From Pseudomonas sp. DG56-2 (GTDB lineage Bacteria; Pseudomonadota; Gammaproteobacteria; Pseudomonadales; Pseudomonadaceae), in assembly GCF_004803755.1 (NCBI RefSeq), contig NZ_CP032311.1:1-64000 (forward strand): a DNA stretch of 64,000 nt, read 5' to 3'. The position numbers and the translations under genes are program-made. How positions within the stretch are numbered: the stretch's first letter is position 1; every line of letters starts with the position of its first letter. Positions 32,749 through 41,481 of the stretch are shown in pieces. Below the pieces are notes generated by a model. That model was not told where the DNA came from. It searched no databases and saw nothing but the letters and a program-made list of their open reading frames with translations.

Positions 32749-33573
32749 ATGGACCAGTACGTTGTATTCGGTAACCCGATAGGCCACAGCAAGTCGCCGC
32801 TGATTCACCGCCTGTTTGCCGACCAGACTGGCCAGCAGCTGGAGTACAGCACCTTGCTGGCACCTCTGGACGATTTCAGCATGTGCGCTCAGGGTTTCTT
32901 TAAACAGGGGCTGGGGGCCAACGTCACGGTTCCATTCAAGGAAGAGGCTTATCGCCTGGTCGATAGCCTTACGCCACGAGCACGGCGCGCTGGCGCTGTG
33001 AACACCTTGAGCAAACTGGCCGATGGCACCCTGCAGGGTGACAACACCGATGGCGCCGGCCTGGTTCGTGACCTGACCGTCAATGCTGGCGTGCAGCTAA
33101 CCGGCAAGCGCATCCTCCTGCTTGGTGCTGGCGGTGCCGTGCGCGGTGTATTGGAACCATTGCTGGCGCATAACCCGGCTTCTCTGGTTATCGCCAACCG
33201 CACCGTGGAAAAGGCCGAACAACTGGCCCGTGAATTCGCTGACTTGGGGCCGGTGGCCGCCAGTGGTTTCAGTTGGCTGCAAGAGCCGGTGGACCTGATC
33301 ATCAATGCTACCTCCGCCAGCCTTGCGGGCGAGTTGCCACCCATTTCCGCGAGTCTGATCGAGCCGGGCCGAACGGTTTGCTACGACATGATGTACGGCA
33401 AAGAGCCAACGCCGTTTTGCCGCTGGGCAAGCGAACACAAGGCCGCCAAGGTATTGGACGGGTTGGGTATGCTTGCCGAGCAGGCTGGCGAAGCCTTCTT
33501 CATCTGGCGCGGCGTGCGTCCGGATACGGCTCCTGTACTGGACGAACTGCGTCGTCAACTGGCTCGCGGTTGA
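32749..33573 (+). CDS. aroE: Shikimate 5-dehydrogenase
   Basis: AroE reduces 3-dehydroshikimate to shikimate with NADPH in aromatic amino acid synthesis. The 274 residues show the substrate-binding [16 protein letters not shown], the catalytic Lys in [12 protein letters not shown], Asp in [11 protein letters not shown] and the NADP Rossmann motif [16 protein letters not shown]. It follows hemF in the conserved order. Downstream begins the SulP scar. Confidence 0.97.
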   Translation: MDQYVVFGNPIGHSKSPLIHRLFADQTGQQLEYSTLLAPLDDFSMCAQGFFKQGLGANVTVPFKEEAYRLVDSLTPRARRAGAVNTLSKLADGTLQGDNTDGAGLVRDLTVNAGVQLTGKRILLLGAGGAVRGVLEPLLAHNPASLVIANRTVEKAEQLAREFADLGPVAASGFSWLQEPVDLIINATSASLAGELPPISASLIEPGRTVCYDMMYGKEPTPFCRWASEHKAAKVLDGLGMLAEQAGEAFFIWRGVRPDTAPVLDELRRQLARG

Positions 33574-33645
33574 CGCACGAGTCTCGGGGGGAAATCCGTT
33601 CCCTCCAGTGCGCGTGACTCGCCCGAAGATTGCCCTGCGATAGTT

Positions 33646-33771
33646 TCACTCCTTGAAGCGGATTGGGCACAGCGCTGCCCTTTCCAACTTGTGTAATTCC
33701 TCGATCATCTATTGATGCGCTCGATACAGCGTCTGGCTGCCGCCTGCCTGACGCAGGCGGTATTTGAGGTG
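33646..33771 (-). pseudogene. Degenerate 3' fragment of a SulP transporter (STAS end)
   Basis: Read leftward, this stretch translates to a peptide resembling the last 40 residues of the intact SulP transporter at 34537-36108, ending in a TGA at 33646. Comparable segments are RLRQAGGSQTLYRAH against RLRRAGGSLTLHRAR, then IEELHKLERAALCPI against IEELHKLEGAANCPI. About 26 of 37 residues agree. An in-frame stop (TAG) interrupts the fragment in the middle and another stop lies just upstream, so it is dead. The moderate divergence suggests a related but different SulP allele rather than a recent local copy. Confidence 0.8.
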
Positions 33772-33854
33772 TTAGTAGATTCAATTACAATAAGTTCTAT
33801 GGTTCCAGAAGAGAACTCTGAAAGACAAAGTAAGTGATATCATGGAGAGGTGAC

Positions 33855-34063
33855 GATGGTTACCATATATCGCGAAGTCTTGGGATGTAAAACTTCAAGC
33901 CAGAAGCGGTAATTATCACATACAAAATTCCGTATACAGTCCAATATGGTGTTTCCTCTAATGGGAAAAATACTGTTACGCACCACATAATAACCAATGT
34001 GTAGAACATTGAGCAGGCGGTTATAGTCAGTCCCATACTTATTAAATATCTAACTGTGTACAT
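33855..34063 (-). repeat. Tandem duplication, copy 1
   Basis: This block aligns along its whole length with 34143-34351, offset 288 bp, with clear but imperfect nucleotide similarity. Each copy spans one small membrane-protein gene, from just after its stop codon to its start codon. Confidence 0.85.
33860..34063 (-). CDS. Unrecognised small membrane protein, copy A
   Basis: This encodes a 67-residue protein with two hydrophobic segments (about 6-34 and 40-55), joined by a short FFPLEET-type turn and ending in a basic tail LKFYIPRLRDIW. I recognise no family. I chose the ATG at 34063 because it aligns with the start of copy B; an upstream in-frame start would add 16 residues absent from copy B. 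It is about 70% identical to copy B. The patch is AT-rich compared with neighbouring housekeeping genes, suggesting transfer. No partner toxin or enzyme is adjacent, so an immunity or regulatory role would be speculation. Confidence 0.65.
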   Translation of the reverse strand: MYTVRYLISMGLTITACSMFYTLVIMWCVTVFFPLEETPYWTVYGILYVIITASGLKFYIPRLRDIW

Positions 34064-34142
34064 TTCTGCAGAGCTCTCGGGCGTAAGCCATAATGCAAGC
34101 TGGCCAACCATGCGAGTGAGCGTCCAAGCTGTTTGGCATGGC

Positions 34143-34351
34143 GAGGGTTACCATATATTGCGTAGCCGGGGGATGTAAAATTTCAAGCTGGCAACGGTGA
34201 TGATAACAAACAAGATGCCGCTTATAATCCAGTAAGACGTCTCTTCCAATGGGAGGAATTTTGTTACTACCAGCATAATAAGCATTGTGTAAAACATGGA
34301 GCAGGCGATAAGAGTTAGTCCCAAGCTTACTAAATAGCGTAACGTGTACAT
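34143..34351 (-). repeat. Tandem duplication, copy 2
   Basis: Second copy of the 209-bp block described at 33855-34063. The pair has diverged at roughly a quarter of its bases while both reading frames stay open. Confidence 0.85.
34148..34351 (-). CDS. Unrecognised small membrane protein, copy B
   Basis: This 67-residue paralogue of the gene at 33860 keeps 47 of 67 residues. Two hydrophobic stretches flank the conserved LPLEETSYW turn, and the C-terminal SLKFYIPRLRNIW is nearly invariant between copies. Both frames are intact and substitutions are mostly conservative among hydrophobic residues, so purifying selection is likely. No family is recognised. The 185 bp upstream, to the SulP gene end, holds no gene and probably includes its promoter. 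Confidence 0.68.
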   Translation of the reverse strand: MYTLRYLVSLGLTLIACSMFYTMLIMLVVTKFLPLEETSYWIISGILFVIITVASLKFYIPRLRNIW

Positions 34352-34536
34352 TCCCTATGCCATCTCCTATCTATAAGCTCACTATTTAATATAGCCGGCA
34401 TTGCTGAGGTAATTGCAGCCCCTGAAACAAGAGTTCGCGATTTACAACCAGAGGAGTCTAGAGTTTCGCACAAAGACATTCGCCGAGTATCCGAAATGCC
34501 CATTTCAGGAAAAATCGGACATGCCCCGTCGCAATT

Positions 34537-36108
34537 TCACTCAGCGAACTGAATGGGACAATTTGCTGCCCCTTCCAGCTTGTGCAACTCCTCGATTACC
34601 TGTGGGCGGGCTCGATGTAGCGTCAGGCTGCCACCTGCCCGGCGCAGTCGGTGGGCTTCACGGTGCAGCATGTCGACGCCCGAATAGTCGATAAAGTTTA
34701 TCTGTCGGGCATCGATCACCACGTCGGGGCCCTGGCAGCGCTGCAGGCGTACTTGCAGATAGTGGCTGGCGCCAAAGAAGATCGACCCGCCGACCCGCAG
34801 CACGTCGGCGTTACCTTCGCGCGACTGCTGGACCCGTGGTCGCGAGGTACGTTTGAGGTAGAAGAACAGCGAGGCTAGTACCCCTGCGTAAATGGCAGTC
34901 TGCAGTTCCAGTAACAAGGTTGCGGCGGCGGTCAGGGCCATGACTAGAAACTCCGCACGACTCACCCGGAACAGCGCCCGCATGGCTCGATGATCAACTA
35001 GCCCCCAGCAGATCAGAAGAATGCTGCCCGCCATGGCCGGAATCGGAATGTGCGCAATCAACCCGGCGCCGGCTACGGCGAACAAGGCTACCCACAAAGC
35101 TGAGAACACCCCGGCCAGTGGCGACCGGGCGCCAGCCTCGTAGCTCAGCCCGGACCGGGTGAAGGAGCCTGATGACAGATAACCGGAGAAAAAGCTGCCC
35201 ACCATATTCGACAAACCTTGGGCGCGGACTTCCTGATTGGCGTCGATCATTTGTTCCGAACGCGACGACAATGAGCGTGCGATTGACAGGCTGGTGACCA
35301 GCCCGAGCATACCCACGGCTACTGCGCTAGGCAGTAGACGCAGGATCAACTCAAGGTCCAGTAGCGGTAGAGGGCTCAATGGCGGTAGTTGGCCGATGAA
35401 ACCGGGCACCAATTGCACCCGGCCAAACACAGCAGGCAATAGCCAAGCCAGCAGACTGGCAATGCTCAACGTGATCAACAGGCCGGGCCAACGCGGTCGC
35501 AGGAGCTTGAGGGCAATGCCGAGTGCCAGCGTACCAAGTCCCAGAACCAGCGAAGGCCAGTCAACGTCACCTGCGTGTTCCACCAGGCTCTCAACGGTTT
35601 TCAGGGCTGTCGCCTGGCTGGGTAGGTCCATTCCCATCAGGTTTGGCAATTGACCCAGTGCGATGACTACTGCAGCACCGAGGGTGAACCCCAGCACCAC
35701 TGAGTGAGAGACGAAATTTACCAGGGCGCCAAAGCGCAGCAGTCCCAGTAACCACTGGAACACGCCGGCCATAAACGTCAGCAACAGGATGAGGGTGATG
35801 TAATCGTCGCTTCCACTGACAGCCAAAGGGCTGATACTGGTGTAGAGCACGATGGAAATGGCGGCTGTCGGCCCACAGATCAGATGCCAGGATGACCCCC
35901 AAAGGCAGGCAATCAGCACCGGGACTATCGCTGCGTAAAGGCCATATTCCGCGGGCAGGCCGGCGATCAGGGCATAGGCGATCGATTGCGGCAGAGCCAA
36001 TATCGCGCCGCTCAGGCCTACCAGCAGATCACGGCGCACACTCCCCCGCGTCTGCCGGGGTAGCCAGCTGAGAAATGGCAGTAGGGAGTGGCGATCAGGC
36101 CAGGGCAT
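34537..36108 (-). CDS. SulP family anion transporter with STAS domain
   Basis: This 523-residue inner-membrane transporter of the SLC26/SulP family probably carries sulfate, bicarbonate or another anion. It has some 10-14 membrane segments (about 25-410), the family motif LPQSIAYALIAGLPAEYGLY (about 37-56), and a cytoplasmic STAS domain (about 420-523) with the IDARQINFIDYSGVDMLHRE core. I chose the ATG at 36108; a TTG two codons earlier is possible. The substrate cannot be read from sequence. A dead fragment of a second SulP 3' end lies beyond its own 3' end. Confidence 0.92.
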   Translation of the reverse strand: MPWPDRHSLLPFLSWLPRQTRGSVRRDLLVGLSGAILALPQSIAYALIAGLPAEYGLYAAIVPVLIACLWGSSWHLICGPTAAISIVLYTSISPLAVSGSDDYITLILLLTFMAGVFQWLLGLLRFGALVNFVSHSVVLGFTLGAAVVIALGQLPNLMGMDLPSQATALKTVESLVEHAGDVDWPSLVLGLGTLALGIALKLLRPRWPGLLITLSIASLLAWLLPAVFGRVQLVPGFIGQLPPLSPLPLLDLELILRLLPSAVAVGMLGLVTSLSIARSLSSRSEQMIDANQEVRAQGLSNMVGSFFSGYLSSGSFTRSGLSYEAGARSPLAGVFSALWVALFAVAGAGLIAHIPIPAMAGSILLICWGLVDHRAMRALFRVSRAEFLVMALTAAATLLLELQTAIYAGVLASLFFYLKRTSRPRVQQSREGNADVLRVGGSIFFGASHYLQVRLQRCQGPDVVIDARQINFIDYSGVDMLHREAHRLRRAGGSLTLHRARPQVIEELHKLEGAANCPIQFAE

Positions 36109-36204
36109 GAACAAGCTCTATCGCAAACAATGGCTGTTCAGGGTGCGATGGAATGACGTGTGCGCGCAAGTTAAAGCGGGCTCATCAACCTCATTAACGT
36201 TAAA

Positions 36205-36822
36205 TCAGAATACAAAGTTCAGATGCTCGCCCTGATGCAGATTCAGCTCCAGGGTATCGACCATGGCAGCGGCAATCCTGGCCAACTGCTGCAACGGCTC
36301 GGCGAGGCCTGGTTCCAGCGTGCCTTGCGTCTTGCGAAAGTGTTCAATGCTCAGCCCGGCGATCTCTTGCGGGGCGTTGACCAGCGTCCATTGCAGGTGG
36401 CTGCGTTGTAACAGGTCGACGATCTGTTCGGCGCAGGTTCGCTGCTGTTCACTGTGCCCCTCACTGTGATCGAGTACGCTGAAATCGCCGACTAGGAGCA
36501 AGCGTCGTATAGTCGTGCGGGAGAGGCTGGCGATCAGTGCCTGGCTCATGCGAAGCTGCGTGGCAAAGTCATCGGGGGCCAATGCTGGCAACAGGCAGAC
36601 CACTGCCGAACCACCGGCGACGCTTTGCTCCGCTTGGTCAGTGGTATTCAGGCCTCCGATTTTGAAGTGCAGTCCGGGTCGTGGTGCGCGAGCGTTCAGT
36701 TCATCGACCACCGCGATGACTTCGTGCTGGCGCTTGAGCAGCTCGGCTATCAAGGCGCTGCCCAGGCTGCTCAGACCGCCTAGGATGACCAGTTTGAATA
36801 CTGGGGTTTCGGCATTTTTCAC
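36205..36822 (-). CDS. NAD(P)-binding Rossmann protein (NmrA/SDR-like)
   Basis: This 205-residue protein has an N-terminal dinucleotide-binding segment FKLVILGGLSSLGSALIAEL, an imperfect GxxGxxG, then alternating strands and helices of an extended SDR/NmrA-like fold. No Tyr-x3-Lys catalytic pair is evident, so it may be a sensor or atypical reductase. I chose the GTG at 36822 because AAAGGA lies 8 bp before it; an upstream ATG at 36852 would overlap the shared promoter with the divergent DOPA-dioxygenase-like gene. The function is unknown. Confidence 0.72.
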   Translation of the reverse strand: MKNAETPVFKLVILGGLSSLGSALIAELLKRQHEVIAVVDELNARAPRPGLHFKIGGLNTTDQAEQSVAGGSAVVCLLPALAPDDFATQLRMSQALIASLSRTTIRRLLLVGDFSVLDHSEGHSEQQRTCAEQIVDLLQRSHLQWTLVNAPQEIAGLSIEHFRKTQGTLEPGLAEPLQQLARIAAAMVDTLELNLHQGEHLNFVF

Positions 36823-36899
36823 CAGATCATTCCTTTCGTTGCGAATGATCATTGGACCCTGAGTCTCGCGCCAGGGTTCGCATAAATTCAGGAGCATGT

Positions 36900-37229
36900 G
36901 TGCAAAGGATCAAGGGTTATCACGCCCATATCTATTACGACGCCAGCACAATGGAGCAGGCTCGGCAGCTATGTGAAGAAGCGTCCCGGCTGTTCGGCGT
37001 GAGTATGGGGCGCATGCATCAGAAGCCCGTAGGACCGCATCCGGACTGGAGTTGCCAACTGGCGTTCGGACCGGAAGTGGTGGGGGTGGTGTTGCCTTGG
37101 CTGGCGCTGTATCGGAAGGGGCTGGTGGTGTTTCTGCACCCGTTGACGGGGGATGACTTGGCGGATCACCGTGATCATGCGATCTGGATGGGGGCGGTGC
37201 GGCCCTTGGATCTGTCTATTTTTGCGTAG
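36900..37229 (+). CDS. DOPA 4,5-dioxygenase family protein
   Basis: This 109-residue protein of the DOPA 4,5-dioxygenase-like family opens with IKGYHAHIYYDASTMEQA, where the HxH pair is the expected metal site, and has later HQKPVGPHPDWSCQLAF and FLHPLTGDDLADHRDHAIWM with further histidines. Family members in plants and fungi cleave DOPA in pigment synthesis; the bacterial substrate is uncertain. The GTG at 36900 has AGGAG 5 bp upstream. It is followed by a long REP-like hairpin. Confidence 0.87.
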   Translation: MQRIKGYHAHIYYDASTMEQARQLCEEASRLFGVSMGRMHQKPVGPHPDWSCQLAFGPEVVGVVLPWLALYRKGLVVFLHPLTGDDLADHRDHAIWMGAVRPLDLSIFA

Positions 37230-37244
37230 AGACTGCGGTAGCTT

Positions 37245-37300
37245 CGCGGGGCCAGCCCGCACCCATAGGCAGCAACCTGTGGGTGCGGGCTGGCCCCGCG
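37245..37300. repeat. Long REP-like palindrome / bidirectional terminator
   Basis: Two 25-base arms (37245-37269 and 37276-37300) are reverse complements with a single mismatch, around a CAGCAA loop. The arms contain GGGGCCAGCCCGCACCCA. It separates the convergent DOPA-dioxygenase-like gene and trpA. Confidence 0.88.
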
Positions 37301-37317
37301 TTTAGATCGCTACGCAA

Positions 37318-38130
37318 TCACGCCTTGCGCGCACCCCGCACACCCTGGGCCAGCGCTGAGCACAGCTCAAGCACATCACCCACGGCCTGCTCGGCATTCG
37401 CTGCCTTGGCAATTTTGTCGACCAGCGCCGACCCCACCACCACGCCATCTGAAAGCTTGGCAATGGCCGCCGCCTGCTCGGGGGTACGGATACCAAAGCC
37501 GACGCTGATGGGCAGATCGGTATGCCGGCGAAGTCGCGCGATCGCATCGCTGACCTGTTCGCTGGTGGCCGAGCCGGCACCCGTAACACCTGCCACTGAG
37601 ACGTAGTAGACGAAGCCGGAACTGCGCTCCAGTACGCGTGGTAGGCGCGCGTCATCGGTAGTTGGGGTGGTCAGGCGGATAAAGTCGATGCCGGCAGCCT
37701 GCGCCGGGGTTGCCAGTTCGGCGTCATGCTCAGGCGGCAGGTCGACAATGATCAGGCCGTCGACACCTGCGTCCTTGGCCTGGGCCACGAACGCTTCTAC
37801 GCCGAAGCGGTGAATCGGGTTGTAGTAGCCCATCAGCACAATCGGCGTGGTCTGATTATCGACCCGGAACTCGCGAACCATCTGCAAGGTTTTCGCCAGG
37901 GTCTGGCCAGCATCCAGGGCACGCAGGGTTGCCAGTTGGATGGAGACGCCGTCGGCCATTGGATCGGTGAATGGCATGCCCAGTTCGATCACATCGGCGC
38001 CGGCAGCTGGCAGGCCTTTGAGAATTGCCAGGGAGGCGTCGTAGCCAGGGTCGCCCGCAGTGATGAAGGTGACCAGTGCAGCACGGCCCTCGTTTTTCAG
38101 TTCGGCGAAGCGTTGTTCTATACGGCTCAT
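37318..38130 (-). CDS. trpA: Tryptophan synthase alpha chain
   Basis: TrpA cleaves indole-3-glycerol phosphate to indole, which is channelled to TrpB. The 270 residues include [20 protein letters not shown], the catalytic Glu/Asp region [19 protein letters not shown], the [13 protein letters not shown] segment and the phosphate-binding [11 protein letters not shown]. Its ATG overlaps the trpB stop by 4 bp, so the two subunits are coupled. The operon is divergent from trpI. Confidence 0.98.
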   Translation of the reverse strand: MSRIEQRFAELKNEGRAALVTFITAGDPGYDASLAILKGLPAAGADVIELGMPFTDPMADGVSIQLATLRALDAGQTLAKTLQMVREFRVDNQTTPIVLMGYYNPIHRFGVEAFVAQAKDAGVDGLIIVDLPPEHDAELATPAQAAGIDFIRLTTPTTDDARLPRVLERSSGFVYYVSVAGVTGAGSATSEQVSDAIARLRRHTDLPISVGFGIRTPEQAAAIAKLSDGVVVGSALVDKIAKAANAEQAVGDVLELCSALAQGVRGARKA

Positions 38131-39344
38131 GCCTGTTTCTCCTGGGCAGCCATATGGCTCATCACGGTTTGCATATCTTTGTCACCACGCCCGGACAGGC
38201 AAACTACCATCAGGTGATCCTTGGGCAGGGTCGGGGCGCGTTTGATTGCTTCGGCCAGGGCGTGGGAGGTTTCCAGCGCTGGAATAATGCCTTCCAGGCG
38301 GCAGGTGGTATGGAACGCGGCCAAGGCTTCTTCGTCGTTGATGCTGACGTACTCGACTCGTTTCACTTCGTGCAGATAAGCGTGCTCCGGGCCGATCCCC
38401 GGGTAGTCCAGGCCTGCGGAAATCGAGTGGGCATCGGTGATCTGTCCGTCGGCGTCCTGCAGCAGGTAAGTACGGTTACCGTGCAGTACGCCTGGAATGC
38501 CACCGGTGAGGCTGGCCGCATGCTTGTCGGTGTCTACGCCATGACCGCCGGCTTCAACACCGATGATTTGTACGCTGGCGTCGTCGAGAAAATCATGGAA
38601 CAGGCCCATGGCGTTTGAGCCGCCGCCAACACAGGCGATCAAGCTATCGGGCAGGCGTCCTTCTTTGGCCTGCAACTGCTCACGGGTCTCCTTGCCAATG
38701 ATCGACTGGAAGTCGCGGACCATTGCCGGATAAGGGTGTGGGCCGGCAACGGTACCGATCAGGTAGAAGGTGTCATCAACGTTGGTGACCCAGTCGCGCA
38801 GTGCCTCGTTCATGGCATCCTTGAGGGTGCCGGTACCGGAGGTCACAGGAACGATTTCCGCGCCCAGCAGCTTCATGCGAAAAACGTTGGCCTGTTGGCG
38901 CTCGATGTCGGTGGCGCCCATGTAGATCACGCAAGGCAAGCCAAATCGTGCGGCCACGGTCGCTGTAGCGACACCATGCATGCCAGCACCGGTTTCGGCG
39001 ATCAGGCGCTTTTTGCCCATGCGCTTGGCCAGCAGAACTTGGCCGATGCAGTTGTTTACCTTGTGCGCGCCGGTATGGTTGAGTTCTTCGCGTTTGAAGA
39101 AGATCTTCGCGCCACCGCAGTGTTCGGTCAGGCGTTCGGCGAAGTACAGCGGGTTGGGACGACCGATGTAATCGCGCTGAAAGTACGCCAGCTGTTCCAG
39201 AAACTCGGGGTCGGCCTTGGCCGCTTCGTATTCGCGGGCAAGGTCGAGCACCAGCGGCATCAGCGTTTCAGCCACGTAGCGGCCACCGAAAGCGCCAAAC
39301 AGGCCATTTGCATCGGGGCCGGCGCGGAAGTTGGTCTGGGTCAT
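38127..39344 (-). CDS. trpB: Tryptophan synthase beta chain
   Basis: TrpB is the PLP enzyme condensing indole with serine to tryptophan. The 405 residues carry the PLP lysine in [20 protein letters not shown], the phosphate-binding [13 protein letters not shown] and the C-terminal [14 protein letters not shown]. It is first in the leftward trpBA operon, 109 bp from the divergent activator trpI. In Pseudomonas this pair is induced by indoleglycerol phosphate through TrpI rather than by attenuation. Confidence 0.98.
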   Translation of the reverse strand: MTQTNFRAGPDANGLFGAFGGRYVAETLMPLVLDLAREYEAAKADPEFLEQLAYFQRDYIGRPNPLYFAERLTEHCGGAKIFFKREELNHTGAHKVNNCIGQVLLAKRMGKKRLIAETGAGMHGVATATVAARFGLPCVIYMGATDIERQQANVFRMKLLGAEIVPVTSGTGTLKDAMNEALRDWVTNVDDTFYLIGTVAGPHPYPAMVRDFQSIIGKETREQLQAKEGRLPDSLIACVGGGSNAMGLFHDFLDDASVQIIGVEAGGHGVDTDKHAASLTGGIPGVLHGNRTYLLQDADGQITDAHSISAGLDYPGIGPEHAYLHEVKRVEYVSINDEEALAAFHTTCRLEGIIPALETSHALAEAIKRAPTLPKDHLMVVCLSGRGDKDMQTVMSHMAAQEKQA

Positions 39345-39453
39345 GTGTCGCTCCAGGGCGTAGTGGAAACTGGGAATGGCTTTACTGTACCCACGACATG
39401 CGCTGCTGAAAACCGATAAGATTGCTTCAACATGTCAGGAAAACTCACACGTT
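39345..39453. promoter_or_regulatory. trpB/trpI divergent control region
   Basis: A 109-bp gap between trpB and trpI. In Pseudomonas, TrpI binds here to activate trpBA and repress itself. I did not identify the individual TrpI sites by eye. Confidence 0.6.
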
Positions 39454-40350
39454 ATGCGCCAGGATCTGCCTCCTCTCAATGCCCTCAGGGCATTTGAAGC
39501 CACTGCCCGGCTCAATAGCGTTAGTCTGGCGGCCGAACAACTGCACGTAACTCATGGCGCCGTAAGCCGGCAGATCAAAGTGCTGGAGGAGCACCTGGGC
39601 GTCAGTCTGTTCGTTAAAGATGGACGTGGCATTAAACTCACAGATGCGGGGCTGCGCTTACGGGACGCAAGTTTTGATGCTTTTGATCGCTTGCGCAGCG
39701 TCTGTGGCGAGCTGAGCCAACGTGGTACGGACGCTCCTTTTGTCCTCGGGTGCTCAGGGAGTTTGCTGGCTCGCTGGTTCATTCCGCGCCTGGGCCGACT
39801 CAAGGCTGATTTGCCGGAGTTGCGACTGCATTTGTCTGCCGGTGAAGGCGATCTTGATCCGCGTCGCCCGGGCCTGGATGCCTTGCTGGTTTTTGCAGAA
39901 CCACCATGGCCTGCGGACATGCAGGTGCATGTGCTGGCGCAGGAGCGCATCGGCCCTGTGCTGAGTCCGCATTACGCAGGGTTTGCCCGCCTGCAGCAGG
40001 CGTCTGTCCAGGCGTTGCTCGATGAGCGATTGTTACAGACCACCTCAAGACCCCAGGCCTGGCCCAGTTGGGCGGAGCAACAGGGTATCAACCGCGACGC
40101 GTTGCAGTACGGGCAGGATTTCGAGCATTTGTATTATTTACTGGAGGCAGCGGTCGCCGGCCTGGGCGTTGCTATTGCGCCGCAACCGCTGGTAGCCGAT
40201 GACTTGCGCGCCGGTCGTCTGGCGGCGCCCTGGGGCTTTTGCCAGACCCAGGCAGTCTTGGCATTGTGGATACCTCGACGCGCCGCGGACGGGCGCGCCG
40301 AGCAATTAGCCGGTTGGCTTCGAGCGGAGCTGGAACGCCAGGCTGATTAG
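39454..40350 (+). CDS. trpI: LysR family activator TrpI
   Basis: TrpI is a LysR-type activator of the adjacent trpBA operon, responding to indole-3-glycerol phosphate. The 298-residue protein begins [19 protein letters not shown], with the HTH region [20 protein letters not shown], and has the usual effector-binding domain. I chose the ATG at 39454, which matches the family N-terminus; AGGAAA lies somewhat far upstream (about 12 bp). An extension of 26 codons would run through the shared promoter. Its stop overlaps that of the convergent DUF883 gene. Confidence 0.95.
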   Translation: MRQDLPPLNALRAFEATARLNSVSLAAEQLHVTHGAVSRQIKVLEEHLGVSLFVKDGRGIKLTDAGLRLRDASFDAFDRLRSVCGELSQRGTDAPFVLGCSGSLLARWFIPRLGRLKADLPELRLHLSAGEGDLDPRRPGLDALLVFAEPPWPADMQVHVLAQERIGPVLSPHYAGFARLQQASVQALLDERLLQTTSRPQAWPSWAEQQGINRDALQYGQDFEHLYYLLEAAVAGLGVAIAPQPLVADDLRAGRLAAPWGFCQTQAVLALWIPRRAADGRAEQLAGWLRAELERQAD

Positions 40351-40673
40351 TTGGAGCGTTTGCACATCAGGTAGGCCGCGAGCAGACCTAGAGCACCTAA
40401 TGCCACGCCTGCTGTGGTCCACGGGTGCTCCTGGGCGTAATCGCGGGTGGCCAGTCCAGTTTCGCGGGTCTTGGTTTTCACTTCTTCGTAGGTATCGCTG
40501 AGCAGGCTGCGCGAATGGCGGAGGGCACTCTCGGCATTGCCTTTGAGCGTCTTGAGGGTTTTGCGGGACTCATCCGAGGCGTCGTCCTTGAGACTTTCCA
40601 GTGCCTTGAGCAGGTTTTCTATCTCCGCTTCCATGCTTTGCAGCGACGCTTTACGCAGCGAGTGGTTGGCCAT
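40347..40673 (-). CDS. DUF883 family membrane-anchored protein (YqjD/ElaB-like)
   Basis: This 108-residue protein has a long amphipathic, probably coiled-coil region (about 10-80; [20 protein letters not shown]) and a C-terminal hydrophobic anchor ([18 protein letters not shown]) ending in basic residues. Related E. coli proteins YqjD and ElaB are inner-membrane, ribosome-associated, stationary-phase proteins. The ATG at 40673 has AAGGAGAG upstream. It overlaps the trpI stop by 3 bp on the opposite strand. Confidence 0.88.
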   Translation of the reverse strand: MANHSLRKASLQSMEAEIENLLKALESLKDDASDESRKTLKTLKGNAESALRHSRSLLSDTYEEVKTKTRETGLATRDYAQEHPWTTAGVALGALGLLAAYLMCKRSN

Positions 40674-40826
40674 GGTGACTCTCCTTTCAGGTGTGAGTGA
40701 GCTGTTTGCTTCCGACTTCGTCAGCTCAAGAAAGTGCAGTCCGACTTTCCTCCGTTTCTGTGCCTTTCGGGTAAAACAGCCGGTCGCTGCTAGGCTCAAA
40801 GCTCACATTCGAAAAGGAGACTGATT

Positions 40827-41042
40827 ATGTCGGATCATCACACTTACAAGAAAATTGAACTTGTCGGCTCATCGCCCACCAGCATAGAAGACGCGATCAA
40901 TAATGCCTTGGCTGAAGCGGGCAAAAGCATCAAGCATCTTGAGTGGTTCGAAGTGGTCGACACCCGCGGTCATATCAAGGACAACAAGGCAGCGCACTTT
41001 CAGGTCACGCTGAAAGTCGGATTCCGTATCGTCAATAGCTGA
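40827..41042 (+). CDS. Dodecin (flavin storage protein)
   Basis: This 71-residue dodecin subunit forms dodecamers that bind FMN/riboflavin or CoA. It shows the complete family pattern [20 protein letters not shown], then [20 protein letters not shown] with the conserved flavin-stacking Trp, and ends [19 protein letters not shown] lies upstream of the ATG. It stands alone between DUF883 and a DUF1161 gene. Confidence 0.95.
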   Translation: MSDHHTYKKIELVGSSPTSIEDAINNALAEAGKSIKHLEWFEVVDTRGHIKDNKAAHFQVTLKVGFRIVNS

Positions 41043-41148
41043 AATCGTGGCACTGGCTTGTACGGGTCAATTGAGTTACACAGTCTAGAGGCGCCTGGAC
41101 GGGTTCCGGCGCCATCCTCCACTTTGATCTGAACAAGGAAAGCGATCG

Positions 41149-41373
41149 ATGAAGAAGTTGGTAGTGGCCGCAGGTTTGATGATGCTGGCAGGCACCGCCC
41201 TTGCAGCGGGCAAGCCGTGCGAAGAACTGAAGAGCGAAATAGCCGCCAAAATTGACGCAAAAGGTGTCAGCGGCTATTCGCTTGAGATAGTCGACAAGGG
41301 TGCAGCGTCTGACGGCAAGGTCGTAGGGACCTGCGAAGGTGGCACCAAGGAAATCGTTTACAAGCGTGGTTGA
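41149..41373 (+). CDS. DUF1161 family secreted protein (copy 1)
   Basis: This 74-residue exported protein has a signal peptide MKKLVVAAGLMMLAGTALAA, then a short DUF1161 domain with two cysteines (KPCEELKSEI and VGTCEGGTKEIVY) likely to form a disulfide in the periplasm. The function is unknown. A second copy sits 1.8 kb away at 43166. AAGGAA precedes the ATG. Confidence 0.88.
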   Translation: MKKLVVAAGLMMLAGTALAAGKPCEELKSEIAAKIDAKGVSGYSLEIVDKGAASDGKVVGTCEGGTKEIVYKRG

Positions 41374-41401
41374 TAGGCAGCCATTGAGCCTGCCAAGACT
41401 T

Positions 41402-41475
41402 CATCGCTGGCAACGCCAGCTCCCGCAGATTCGCTGTTACCGCAATCTTTGCAGGAGCCAGCCTTGCTGGCGATG
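41402..41475. repeat. Paired REP elements (BIME-like)
   Basis: Two inward-facing REP units: CATCGCTGGCAACGCCAGCT at 41402-41421 and the related AGCCAGCCTTGCTGGCGATG at 41456-41475. The spacer is about 35 bp. They lie between convergent genes, where they may stabilise the mRNA 3' ends. Confidence 0.8.
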
Positions 41476-41481
41476 AGGCAA

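Noticed and set aside
34413..34694. 93-codon + strand frame across the SulP 3' end
   Set aside because: It runs antisense into the conserved STAS domain and has no ribosome site.
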